49,215 bases of DNA from Pelomyxa schiedti (lineage: Eukaryota > Evosea > Pelobiontida > Pelomyxidae). The first letter of the stretch is position 1, and each line of letters opens with the position of its first letter. This document shows positions 9,893 through 22,330 of the stretch, piece by piece. A model generated the notes under the pieces. That model had not been told where the DNA came from, did no database searches, and worked only from the letters and a program-made list of their open reading frames with translations. The stretch is from the NCBI GenBank assembly GCA_020536535.1, contig JAHLWZ010000663.1:60697-109911 (forward strand), given 5' to 3'. Position numbers and translations under genes: made by a program.

Positions 9893-11032
9893 ATGCTTGT
9901 CTACCAAAGAAACACAAATGTCGTCGGCCTCCCACAAGGAAACACCAGGCGGGCATCGATTGTGGGTCGCATTCGAGCTCGGGACCAGTTCGTCGCCCTG
10001 GCGGCTGGCGCCCTCGTCGAGAGGTGCGGGCGAAACAGCCCTGTCAGGGGCGCGTTGCCTCAGTCCTTCTGGTGTGAGTTTGGCAGGTCTTGGGTGCTGT
10101 CTGTGGCCAGGCAATTCGGCACGATTCTGGAGTTGGAACTCCCGGGAGATCGCGGAGCAACCCACAGGGTCAATGTCTGGGTGGATGTGTCGCCAACAGG
10201 AGGCACGTTGGCGTGCGGGTGCTGCGATTACCGGAGGGAGTCGTACTCCAGCTACGGCGCCATTGTGGGATGCATTGGCGGGGGAATGCACGTGACCAAG
10301 TGGGACTGGCGCACAATCCGAGTCGTCGACGGCGAGATGCGGACTGTCATGTCTCATTCGTGGCCTGAAAAGAGTGTATCTTCCATAATCGCGTGCAGCA
10401 ATCGCTGGATCGTGGTTGTTGTGACTGATTGCGGGGATGAGAATCAAATCATGGAGGTGTGGAGGGTGGGAATGAATGGCAAACCGGTGGGGGATTCGGA
10501 TTCTGTCAGAGTCATTCCAAGGCTGGCTCGCAGCTTCCTGTGGGGACGGCACTGCTGTTTGCAGGGTGACACTTTGGTTGTTGTGGGCTCCCGTGAAGTT
10601 TGGTTCATTGACTTGGTCAGGTCAACCCACGAGAACGCACTGGCGATTTCCAGGAAACAGCAGTTTCCTCCCAGCGTCGAAATCATTTTGAGCAATCCCA
10701 TAACCACCACACAGCCGGAAAAAGACGACGACGACTATGTCAGGCTGACCAGTGGCGGCGTCTCTGCCGTTTTCAACAGATGCTGGGAAATAAGTTACAT
10801 CGCCGAGGACCTGATCTGCACCCACGTCGATTTTCCCATGAAGATTAACCGCTACTACCAGCTTCCAAACTTGGCGAAGCCTGTGCTCTCGGTTCCCTGT
10901 GGTGATATTATTGAAACAGTACCAAAAGAACCAAGGCCCGGCGTAGTCGCTGTTATATCTGGTGATGACCCCTCACGGATATCAATCATTGATGTGGCCT
11001 CTGCTTCTGTGCTTGCTTTTGTCTCTATTTAG
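9893..11032 (+). CDS. Intronless protein of unknown function
   Basis: A single open frame of 379 residues from the ATG at 9893, with no intron needed. I do not recognise the family. It looks like an all-beta, repeat-propeller-like protein: short hydrophobic strands punctuated by Gly, Trp and charged turns (WVLSVARQF, MHVTKWDW, WIVVVVTDCG, TLVVVGSREVWFIDL, VVAVISGDDPSRISIIDV), with strand spacing resembling a WD or beta-propeller fold without the canonical motif. A block early on (ARDQFVALAAGALVERCG) looks like a conserved N-terminal helix. No signal peptide or membrane segment. Base composition is visibly richer in G and C than its intron-rich neighbours, and it lacks introns, so it may belong to an expanded lineage-specific family, a retrocopy or a transferred gene. 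The start could be later, or an upstream exon could exist. Confidence 0.65.
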   Translation: MLVYQRNTNVVGLPQGNTRRASIVGRIRARDQFVALAAGALVERCGRNSPVRGALPQSFWCEFGRSWVLSVARQFGTILELELPGDRGATHRVNVWVDVSPTGGTLACGCCDYRRESYSSYGAIVGCIGGGMHVTKWDWRTIRVVDGEMRTVMSHSWPEKSVSSIIACSNRWIVVVVTDCGDENQIMEVWRVGMNGKPVGDSDSVRVIPRLARSFLWGRHCCLQGDTLVVVGSREVWFIDLVRSTHENALAISRKQQFPPSVEIILSNPITTTQPEKDDDDYVRLTSGGVSAVFNRCWEISYIAEDLICTHVDFPMKINRYYQLPNLAKPVLSVPCGDIIETVPKEPRPGVVAVISGDDPSRISIIDVASASVLAFVSI

Positions 11033-11321
11033 AGGTAGGTTTCTTTTAGTTGACGTGCGCCAAGTGGGAAGGAGGATAAAATAAACGCTAGACACGGCGG
11101 CACTTTAGGCAGTGTACCAAATAGAGGAATTTTGTATGTATTATAAAAACAACAGTTAGTATGTGCATCGGAATATTTCATGATGAAGATTTGAAGAGCT
11201 TCTCGAAAACAAGTACTTGTCCTTTGTAAAGGTTGGCTTCACTAGAAGCTTGCAATAGCTCGGAATTCGTTTTATCAAGCTTTAAAAGGTTAGTTCCAAA
11301 GGTAAGGTCTTGTTTTATTGA

Positions 11322-13728
<2,407 letters not shown>

Positions 13729-14068
13729 GTCAAACACCTTTGGCCGTAAAAAGTGATGATGGGAGTGTCTCAAGGCGAAATGTCTCGTGGGAAGTCCGTG
13801 GATTTTTTTTTCCCGTGTCTTCGTTCGTTCAGTAATTTCACTCTAGCTGAATCTGATCTCTTCCCATCAAATCCAGATTCTGGGACACTCTACCACAACA
13901 GAGCTCTCAACATAAAAAAGAAGAAAGGAGCTCTGTGAGAACACTCTGAGAGTGTGCCCAGCTCTGTTCGCGGATTCAAATCAACTTTCCTTTCGTTCTA
14001 TCGGATAGAAACACAATACGAAGTGGGAGACGTTTGTCGTTTGGTGCACAAAGGGAAATAGCTAAGGA
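13729..14068. promoter_or_regulatory. Divergent promoter region between kinase and RhoGEF
   Basis: 340 bases between the start codons of the minus-strand kinase and the plus-strand RhoGEF. No gene seen. It contains a 9-bp inverted repeat (13898-13936) and a compact palindrome (13941-13955), reported separately, and must hold both promoters. Confidence 0.6.
13898..13936. repeat. Inverted repeat ACAGAGCTC / GAGCTCTGT
   Basis: Perfect 9-bp arms at 13898-13906 and 13928-13936, separated by 21 A-rich bases. It could form a hairpin in RNA or be a bipartite factor site in the divergent promoter. Confidence 0.6.
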
Positions 14069-17000
14069 ATGAGTGGTCCACCTCAGACACCACCAATCTC
14101 AGTCTCCAGGCCCTTGCCCCCTCCTCAAGTGCACACAAACACCCCCAAGTACCCGCCATTACCAGGCCCAACGAATCCCATAACTGCAGACAGACTGTCT
14201 CCCCAAGCAGCGGTGCCGCCAACCGCTACGCCCGTCGTTTTGCCGGGCACCGCGGCGACAGCACCTGCCTCCCCGACCGAAGGGATTATGGGAGGGACTG
14301 GAGATGCAGTTTTGGACGACGCGTATTTTTGCTATGGAGCCGGGGGTCTCGGAATGGACGACGACCCTTATTCCGTTTCAGCCTACGGGTCGCCGGTTCA
14401 ACTCCCGCCGGCTCCAGAGGTACAAACTGGCACCGTGGAATGCCATGCACCCACACACACCACAAACACGCCGGCAGCTTCTACTTCCCCTTTGCATTCT
14501 CCTCCCACAATTACAACTAACAGCACTACTACCACTACAACAACAAACAACACCACCACATGCCCAAGTAAAGAACCCGCTATTGTCGGCGGGGTTCTTC
14601 ACGTGAATCCTCCCCCTACATCCACTGCACCCCACAACAACACACAAGCACAGCCCGCACACGTGACGCCGGGCTCGGTCAGCCCCCCAGTCTCGCCGCC
14701 GGTCAACAGGCAACAGCTTCCAACCCACCAAACTTCCACGCCATCGAACACGAGGTCCCCGCCTCCACCGCAGGCGCGACCGGCAGTGGCCCCTCCTACG
14801 CAATCGCAACCACAATCACCCACACAACCACAATCACAGCCGCAGCAAACTGTAAGACTACAACACCCCCCACCAATTCTACCCCAACTGCATCAAAGTG
14901 GGGCTTTGGCAGAGCAGCCCGCATCGACTGTCACTTCACAGCTTCCTAATACAACATCTAGTGCTGTATCTACAGAGTCACCAAGTGCGCCGGACACTCA
15001 TCAAGTGCCCCCAGCTCCTGCCCCACCTCCCCTTAATTGGAAGCAAAGGTTATTCCTCACAAGAAACGTATATCATTAATTGTTTCAGTTTTGATAAAGG
15101 TGCCGCATCGCCTGTTTTATCACGTAGTTTGATTGGAAGAAGAGCACCACTCAACACTGTAACGATAACCCTACCCGCCACTCAATGTGATGAAAGTCAT
15201 GTATCCAAAAATGTGCAGCCTCCAACAGCTGAAAAGGAGGTTTCCCCTCGACCAGCCAATACGGCATCAACAGCGGCTGTTACCACATCAACAACTTCAA
15301 CTGCAAACGAGCATCCGGCATCAGTTGTAGTCGTTCTTTCTGCCTCTATAACTTCAAGTGAAACAACAGTAAAATCAGTGCCAGAAAGTACCTCTGCAAG
15401 TGCGATACCAACAACGGTAGATGACTCAGACGAAAATCGTCGTATATTCACACCCTGTTTTTTTTGGTTTTTGGTGGGTGAGTTCAATGTCTCACAAAAG
15501 AAAAGCCCCAACTGCTGAAGAAATTGCAAAACTTGCTAGAATGAGAGCTGCATGCATTCGAGAAATTGTTACTACTGAGCAAACTTACCTGGATGATCTC
15601 AGAATTCTAGAAGAGGTTAACCTTCACCCCTTGCATGAATGTAAAATATCAGTTAGGTTTTCCTTATTCCCTTGAAATCAAGTCAAGTATTGCGTGAGGA
15701 CGAAATCAATAAACTTTTTAGCAATTTTGAAATGTTGCTACCCATTCACAAAGAGGTTCTCGACAAGTTATGGGATAATACGGCAACAAATAATGGCGAA
15801 TATGTTGGAGATATTTTTAAATCTATGGTTTTCCCTCCCTCTTGCCTCTCTATCTAACCTTCTTCCAGAGTCAGTATTTTAAGGTGCCCCATTTTAGCAG
15901 AATCTGATACTCAATCTTAAGACATCTTAGATGTATACTACCTATTGTGCCAATCACGACCAAGCTCTTCTGTTGTATGACGAACTAAAAACAAACTCTG
16001 AATGGATGAAATTTCTTTCCAAGTGCCATGATGACAAGCGAGCCAAGGGCGTTCAACTGATAGGTTATATCATTAAGCCAGTTCAGAGAATATGCAAAGT
16101 TAAACTACTTTAATCATCAAAACACTGATGTGAACACAGTACCCTTTGTTCTTCCGAGAATTAATCAAAGATACTCCCCCAGAACACCCAGATTACCCAG
16201 CACTTCTTCAGGCACAACATCAAATCGAAGAAGTTGTTAAGTATATCAATGAAGGTAATAACCCCTCTCAATGTTAGAATTTAATCTGTACTTCCCCCTT
16301 TTCAGGCAAACGAGTATTTGAAATGCAACAAAAAATAATGGAAATCAATAACAGTATTGAAGACTGGGAAGGCCAGGTTTGAATTAACCCACAACGCATG
16401 GGCACCATACTTCTCCCTGCTAAGAGCGCCTCTCAAAAAGGAACTGATCACCCCCACACGACGATATGTGACTGACCAGAAGATTCGGGGAATTGACAGA
16501 AGGAATGGAAAAGAGCATGAATATAAAATTTTTGTATGGCACATTGGCTCCCATAAACAACTAAATCCTCAAGGTTTTCACGGACCTTGTTGTTGTGGCA
16601 AAAATTCCAACTGGGAAAATTGAAACAACCATGCACCATAAACTTGTTTTGAAGGGTTACTTGCCAATGACACAGTGCCGAATTACTAACATCATTGACT
16701 CTGAAGGCAATTGAAAGAACAAATATGGTTCTTCATTTCTAACCTCTAAAAAAAGATGCACCTCCTCACGGGTTTCAATTGACACGACTTGATATCATGG
16801 ATGAAAGAAAGCAACCAAGATTCATTTTCTATGCTTCTTGTGGTGCAGAAAAGCAACTTCTCTTGCGGCAGATTCATGGATGGATTGTGGATACAAAAAA
16901 GAAATTCTGTCAGACACATAAACGTACCCCAACGAGTGTAATATTCCCCGGTGCACCGAATCTGGAGACTGTCAGTGACGATTCTATCATTACCAACACA

Positions 17001-18011
17001 CCTCCAAGAAGAGAAAGTGATCCCATACCCTCTGCTACGCATTCAACACCGAATCGCGCTGCGGAAACAAATTCCAGTGCACAACATCCAGCCAACAGTA
17101 CATGTACAACAACCACCGCATCAGCAACACCAAAAGAAACACTTTCACTGGAGGATATATTCACCCCCGAATTCTTTAAGCCGCCGGGCAATTCCACACA
17201 CCCGCCACCCTCCCAATCAAATGCAGCGGCTACCTCTTCAGCCACCACATCCCCTTCTGCCTCAGCGACCTCAGCATCGCCTCTCACCCCCACACCCACA
17301 CCAACCCCCACCGCTCCCACTCCCACTCCCACACCTGCTACCCCCACCGCGCCCACGACTACTCCCGCTCCGGCACCCACCCCTTCACCAAATCCCAGCG
17401 ACCCAAAGGTAGCCCCGCCGAGTCCTGCGCAACTACAGCCACAACCACAGGCTACCCCCACAACACCTAACGCTCTCCCCCCAGCAACGGTACTCGCTCC
17501 CCCAGCCACCGCACCACCCGCACCCCTGCTGCCGCCCCAGCCCCAGCCCCAGTCCCAACCACAAATGCCCCCGCCGCCCCCTTCGCTGCCTCCACCACAG
17601 CCTGCAGCAGCAGCAGCAACAGCGTCAGGAGTAGGCACCCCAGCGGCTGTCACCCCTGCATCACAGCCACCAACACAGCCACGGCCACAGCCACAACCAC
17701 AACCAACAGCACAACCGCCTGTAAAGCCTACATCCCTTCCTCTTCCAACCCCCAGCACCCCGCCGCCGGTAAGCCCCCCGCCTCCCGCGGCCACTCCTGT
17801 ATCCACACCACCACCACCACCACCACCACTACCACCAGCAAGCACCAGTCCGAGCAGCACTGGCACATCACATATCAGCATGCCGCTGACTTTCGACTTT
17901 AGCTTCAAGCCTCCTCCCAATGGCAGCAGCAACAACAACAACAACAATCCGCAACTTCCTGCATCTTCTATTCCACCGCCTTCGATCGATATTCCGCCCC
18001 CCTCTTTCTAG
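14069..18011 (+). CDS. RhoGEF (DH-PH) with Pro-rich flanks
   Basis: Guanine-nucleotide exchange factor for Rho-family GTPases. The long N-terminal exon (14069 to about 15047) is Pro/Thr/Gln-rich. The DH domain starts about 15520: IREIVTTEQTYLDDL (CR1), VLREDEINKLFSNFEMLL, then IIKPVQRICKYPLFFREL (CR3, across the intron after 16100), PEHPDYPALLQAQ. A PH domain follows (KKELITPTRRYV, KIF joined to VFTDLVVVAK, FIFYASCGAEKQLL). The tail (about 17000-18011) is extremely Pro-rich with long Thr-Pro and Gln-Pro repeats and several PPPPPP-type runs that would suit SH3, WW or profilin/EVH1 partners. Introns are mostly 26 to 70 bases; one is best read as GC-AG (16707-16755). It sits head to head with a STE20 kinase. 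The substrate Rho is unknown. Confidence 0.85.
16707..16755 (+). other. Putative GC-AG intron in the RhoGEF
   Basis: The PH-domain frame ends with DSE plus one base and resumes as DAPPHGFQLTRL after ...AAAAAG. No in-frame GT donor works, because the intervening codons include TGA. A GC donor at 16707 and AG at 16755 restore the frame. Confidence 0.6.
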
Positions 18012-18282
18012 GTCACACACGTGTACCCACGCATCCCTCACTCTCGGGTCCCTCTTGTGTGTTGTTGAAATTACCAAGGAAAAGTCCGGGATCAAGTTGT
18101 CCCTTGCTTAAAAAAGCAGGAATATTTGAAATTAGTTGATTATGGCACTTCAACTAAACCGAACTCCCATACAAAGTGAATGTGGAAAAAAATCTCATCT
18201 ACCGGAGCAGAAAAGAAGAAAAACCAAGCAGCAGCACTTCAACAAACAAATAATAAATCTTTTTATTTGCTGTTATTTTGTG

Positions 18283-20943
18283 ATGATCAACACTCGGCAG
18301 CAACAACAACAACAAGCGGCGCCCCTGCCACCGCACACGCCACCGCACGCGATGACGTCATCTGCAACTGCACCCTTTGGTCGCATGGGCGGCGGTGCGG
18401 TCAGCCTGAACGCCATCAACATCAACGGGGGGCCGCCGTCAATCTCGTCGGTCGGTGGTGCAAATGGAGGCGTTGTGGGAGGGGGCATGTCTCCCCTGAG
18501 TGGCGTGGGTTCGAACCCGGGCGGAGGCGGCACTTTGAATTCGCGGCTGGCCGCTGCAAATGAACAAACATGGCTCAAATTAGGTCACTTTTGGTGCCAC
18601 TTGAATATTGCTTATTTTCCCTATTGGGGTGGCCAATAATAACAACAATAATAAAATCCATCTGCAGCCCTTCTGTATTGAGATATTTAAGTCTAACCAT
18701 TTCAAAGGCACAATGAATGAAGCTTTGAATGAAACTGACAGGGCAATGGAGTGCTATGAAAACGTATTGAAGCATAACTCAAGGAATACGAAGGCTCTGG
18801 CTTATATTGCATTCATTTTTAGACAAAGGGAACAGTACCCAAAAGTGAGGGCCCCCGACAATTCTCCAATATCATAATTTCCTTGACTTAGGCGGCTGAG
18901 TACTTCCAGCGTATTCTTAACATTGATATCACAAATGGAGAGATTTGGGGCGCCCTTGGACATGTGCACCTTCTTCAGGATGAACTACAAAAGGCCTATG
19001 CTGCTTATCAACAAGCTTTGTACCACCTTGCAAACCCCAAGGTACAATAATTCCCAGAAGGAATCTCCTTTTTCATTTTTTTAAGGATCCGAACCTTTGG
19101 TATGGAATTGGCATCTTATATGAAAGATTTGGTTCAAATGAGCATGCTGAGGAAGCTTTCATGGCCGTGCTCAAAATGGACCCAGAATTCGAAAAAGCAT
19201 CCGAAATTCACTACAGACTTGGAATGTTGTACAAACAGCAACCCACGAAACTAGCACAAGCACTTGAGGTTGTAGTCTATTTTTAACTGTACTCCTCCTA
19301 ACACCCCTAGTCATTCCAACAAGTATGTACTAAACCACCACACCCCTTGTCAAAAGTGGATATTTGGACACATATTGGAAATGTATATGAGCTCCAGAAA
19401 GAGGCATTCCGCATCTATTCGCCAATTGTTGCTAACTTATAGCCAGTTTGAAATGGCCAAGGATTCCTACGAGCATGCCCTTAAGGAGAACCCGAGCTCT
19501 CCAAAACAGATACAACAGCTTATGGTACTGCTTGGCTGGCTAAATCACTACGCCTTCAGTAAGACCGATGAAGCCATCGACTTGCTAACCAAAGCAACCC
19601 AGCAAGGTAAACCCCTGGCACAGTGCCATACAATCCAAGTGTTAACAGTGCACCACAGAATCGAATGATTCACAGTCTTCTGGTCAGGCGTACTACCTTC
19701 TTGGTAGATGCCATATGTCTCAAATGAAATATCGGAAAGCTTATCAAGCGTATCAACAAGCTGTGTATGCGCAAAACCGTTAAAAACCAACGGTACACTC
19801 AAATCCTGTAGGTATCAAGATGCCAAAAGCCCTTCCTATTGGTGCTCAATTGGAATTCTCTATTACAGGATTTCTCAAGTATTCGACCACTCCCTAAGAT
19901 ACTGACTGACTCTTTAAGTACCGAGATGCACTTGATGCCTACACTAAGTCTATCAAGCTTGGGCCCGCATTGAGTGAAGTGTGGTACAATCTCTGTACAT
20001 TGTATGAGGCCTGTAACCAGGTAACATTTACTTCTTTTTCTTCGCGGTTTAATTTCTGCCTTCAGATACCTGATGCTATTGATGCGTGCAGAAGAGCAGC
20101 TGAGATAGACCCAAATTCCAAGCACATTCACCAACGACTTGCAATGTTGAAGAGCGGGTTTGTAAACCTTTTGTAGCCACTTGATTAATGCCTACTTCGT
20201 AACACCTCTTAGAGAAAAAAGGGAGTCACTTGAAGAAAATAATAAACCACCCCTCGTCATAGAACCTGTATTTAATATCTGTTGTGCTCATAACGCATCC
20301 ACAAAGAGTGTAACCAGAACAACCTCTTCAACAAATTCTACAACTACCACTTCCACAAACGCTAGTTCCGCTAGTGCGAATGCCACTGGCGGCATTCCTA
20401 GCACACCCACCAACTCATCTTCTGCCACATCCACTTCAGCTTCGTTTTCTCTAAAAAGGTACCTCTTAGAAAGTGCATATTACTCCTAACAAATACTACT
20501 GTAGAGATGAAGAAGAAAACATAGACATAACGGAAACCAAAGGTGTGAAGTTAATTCTCCATTCCATGGAATATTAACCGACAATTTCAGCTTTGCACCC
20601 AGTGGAAGTACCCGAGCTGCCAGCAAGTGAACATACCACAAACGAGGAGACAGCACCCTCCCCGTCAACAATTCCCAATCACCAACAACAACAACAAAAT
20701 GCCAACTCACCACCACCTCCACAGATACTCCCCGGAAACACACCACCGGGGACACTAAGCAACAACAGCAACGGCAATAACAGCCAACAATCCCAACAAC
20801 CAATACCCCCAATCACAACAACAAACCCCACAACAACAACAACAACAACAGGAAACTCACCGGATGACCTTTCTAGGAAAAGACAACATCACGGCACCGC
20901 CAAACACACATCGAAACGTTCCAAAGTGCAAGGAGACCTCTGA
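18283..20943 (+). CDS. Cyc8/Ssn6-like TPR transcriptional co-repressor
   Basis: Homologue of yeast Cyc8 (Ssn6), the TPR partner of Tup1 in general transcriptional repression; Dictyostelium TrfA is the amoebozoan counterpart. A Gln/Pro/Gly-rich N-terminus precedes an array of about ten TPRs spread over many exons. Diagnostic blocks follow the yeast order: ALAYIAFIFRQREQYPKAAEYF, LWYGIGILYERFGS, EFEKASEIHYRLGMLYKQQ, DIWTHIGNVYEL, YWCSIGILYYRISQ, LSEVWYNLCTLYEACNQ, IPDAIDACRRAAEIDP. The C-terminal region is Thr/Ser/Asn/Pro-rich and ends in a basic KHTSKRSKVQ tail, perhaps a nuclear signal. The first intron is about 140 bases and most others are under 70; one appears to be GC-AG (19404-19446). 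The ATG at 18283 is chosen because the frame upstream looks non-coding. The partner Tup1 is not in the window. Confidence 0.88.
19404..19446 (+). other. Putative GC-AG intron in the Cyc8-like gene
   Basis: Joining YELQKE to FEMAKDSYEHAL gives exact spacing against the yeast TPR. The donor would be GAG|GCATTCC and the acceptor GCCAG|TTT. A GT alternative would leave a 19-base intron and insert eight residues into a TPR helix. Confidence 0.6.
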
Positions 20944-21041
20944 AGGGAACGTTCCCAAAAGCAACCAAATTGAATCATCAAATCATTTCATAGAAACCGT
21001 AAAAAAACAACAAAGACAGAATTCAAAAAACACTACGAATA

Positions 21042-22208
21042 ATGGCGGCCGCCGACGATCAATACCATTAGTTTCGTTTTGTTTCGTTCCGTTCTATTTG
21101 GCTTCTTCTCTCTTTCTCTTTGGGGGGGTTTTTTTCCCTTTACTGACCACTATGTCTCTCCATGAAGTAAGTTGCTGATATTGGGTAAGACAACCCTGCC
21201 AATGTTCGTTTTCCTTCTGACATTGTTCCCACAGGTGACTCTGGTGTAGGCAAAAGTAAGTTCTAAGTCTATGCATGGCATTTTTCTAATCCAAAAACGC
21301 TCAGCAAGCTTATTATTTAGAATGGTGGTAGGTTCCTTTCCCTTCTTCCCCCCATCCATTACCACTTCTTAGGACAATCAATTCCATGAATCCCCTCCTG
21401 ACTTAGGTGGGGCTGACTATGTACTTTCACCTCGATAATCAATTTCCTGTTAATTCATACTATTCAAGCGAACGAAACAAACTACTGTGGGAACTGATAA
21501 CGTTCGAATGGATATTGTAGCGACATTTTTTTTATCATTGTTTTGTTAATATTATTTATGGACTAGTGGGACACCGCCGGGCAGGAAAGATTTAGAACAA
21601 TTACGAGCTCATGTGAGTTTTAGAACTTTTTGTTTGCCAAAATAAACTTACACTGAATCACTAAAGACTACAAAAATGCACATGGCGTTGTTATTGTTTA
21701 GTATGTCCCTTCTCCTCTTTCTTGGAGCCAAAATAGAAAGAAGCTTATCATTTGTCTAGTGATGCTACTGACCCACAGTCTTTCGAAAATGTTACGCAAT
21801 GGGCAACTGACATCCAACACTATGCCAGTGAAGCTATAAAAATTCTTGTGGCAACTAAAGTTGGACATTGTTTCCTAGTGACAGCAGACTAAACTCAACA
21901 CCAACAAATCCACAGACCGATTTGCCTGTCAAAGTGGAAACAGAAAAGGGGAAACAATTCGCGGATGATTGGAGCCTACCCTTCATGTACTCTCCCCACC
22001 CCCCTTTCACCTGTATTCTTCTAATAATTGCTACTCCAGGGAAGTCAGTGCAAAGACAGGAGCTGGTGTGGATCAACTGGCTCAAACTATTTCGCAGGAG
22101 GTGCATTCCAGGTATCTGCCACATACAACAAACATAACACTCTCATGTAGCGGGCTAATAAAAACACAGATGGGGGTCAAAGCCAAAACCGGATATAAGT
22201 TCAATTAA
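21042..22208 (+). CDS. Rab-like small GTPase, possibly frame-disrupted
   Basis: Assembled over many short exons. G1 is KLLILGDSGVGK, followed by SLLFRMV, then TTVGTDNVRMDI, G3 WDTAGQERF, RTITSSYYKNAHGVVIVYDATD, FENVTQWATDI, LVATK at the G4 position, a Thr/Pro-rich insert, and G5 EVSAKTGAGVDQLAQ. These are canonical Rab signatures. Two oddities: around 21855-21885 the frame cannot be joined by any GT-AG or GC-AG intron I can find, as the expected KLDIVSDSR reads across three frames; and the predicted C-terminus (KTGYKFN) has no cysteine for prenylation, which Rabs normally need for membrane attachment. It may be a decaying copy, contain an assembly error, or use an unseen 3' exon. Confidence 0.7.
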
Positions 22209-22330
22209 ACTCACTACGGACAGAAAGGTGAAAAAGGGAGAGAAGGGTTGTTGTAATTAAGTATGTGTGACGAGAAATAGAAAATTTTCCTTGTTTGTTG
22301 TGCTTCTAGGGTTGTTTGGTGGAACGGTTT

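Noticed and set aside
9809-10552. Minus-strand open frame opposite the intronless gene
   Set aside because: Composition (His, Arg, Pro, Ala) fits an antisense shadow of a GC-rich coding region, and no domain is visible.
16910-17947. Long minus-strand open frame rich in Gly and Val
   Set aside because: It is the antisense shadow of the Pro-rich RhoGEF tail: codons for Pro/Ala/Thr read in reverse give Gly/Cys/Val without stops.
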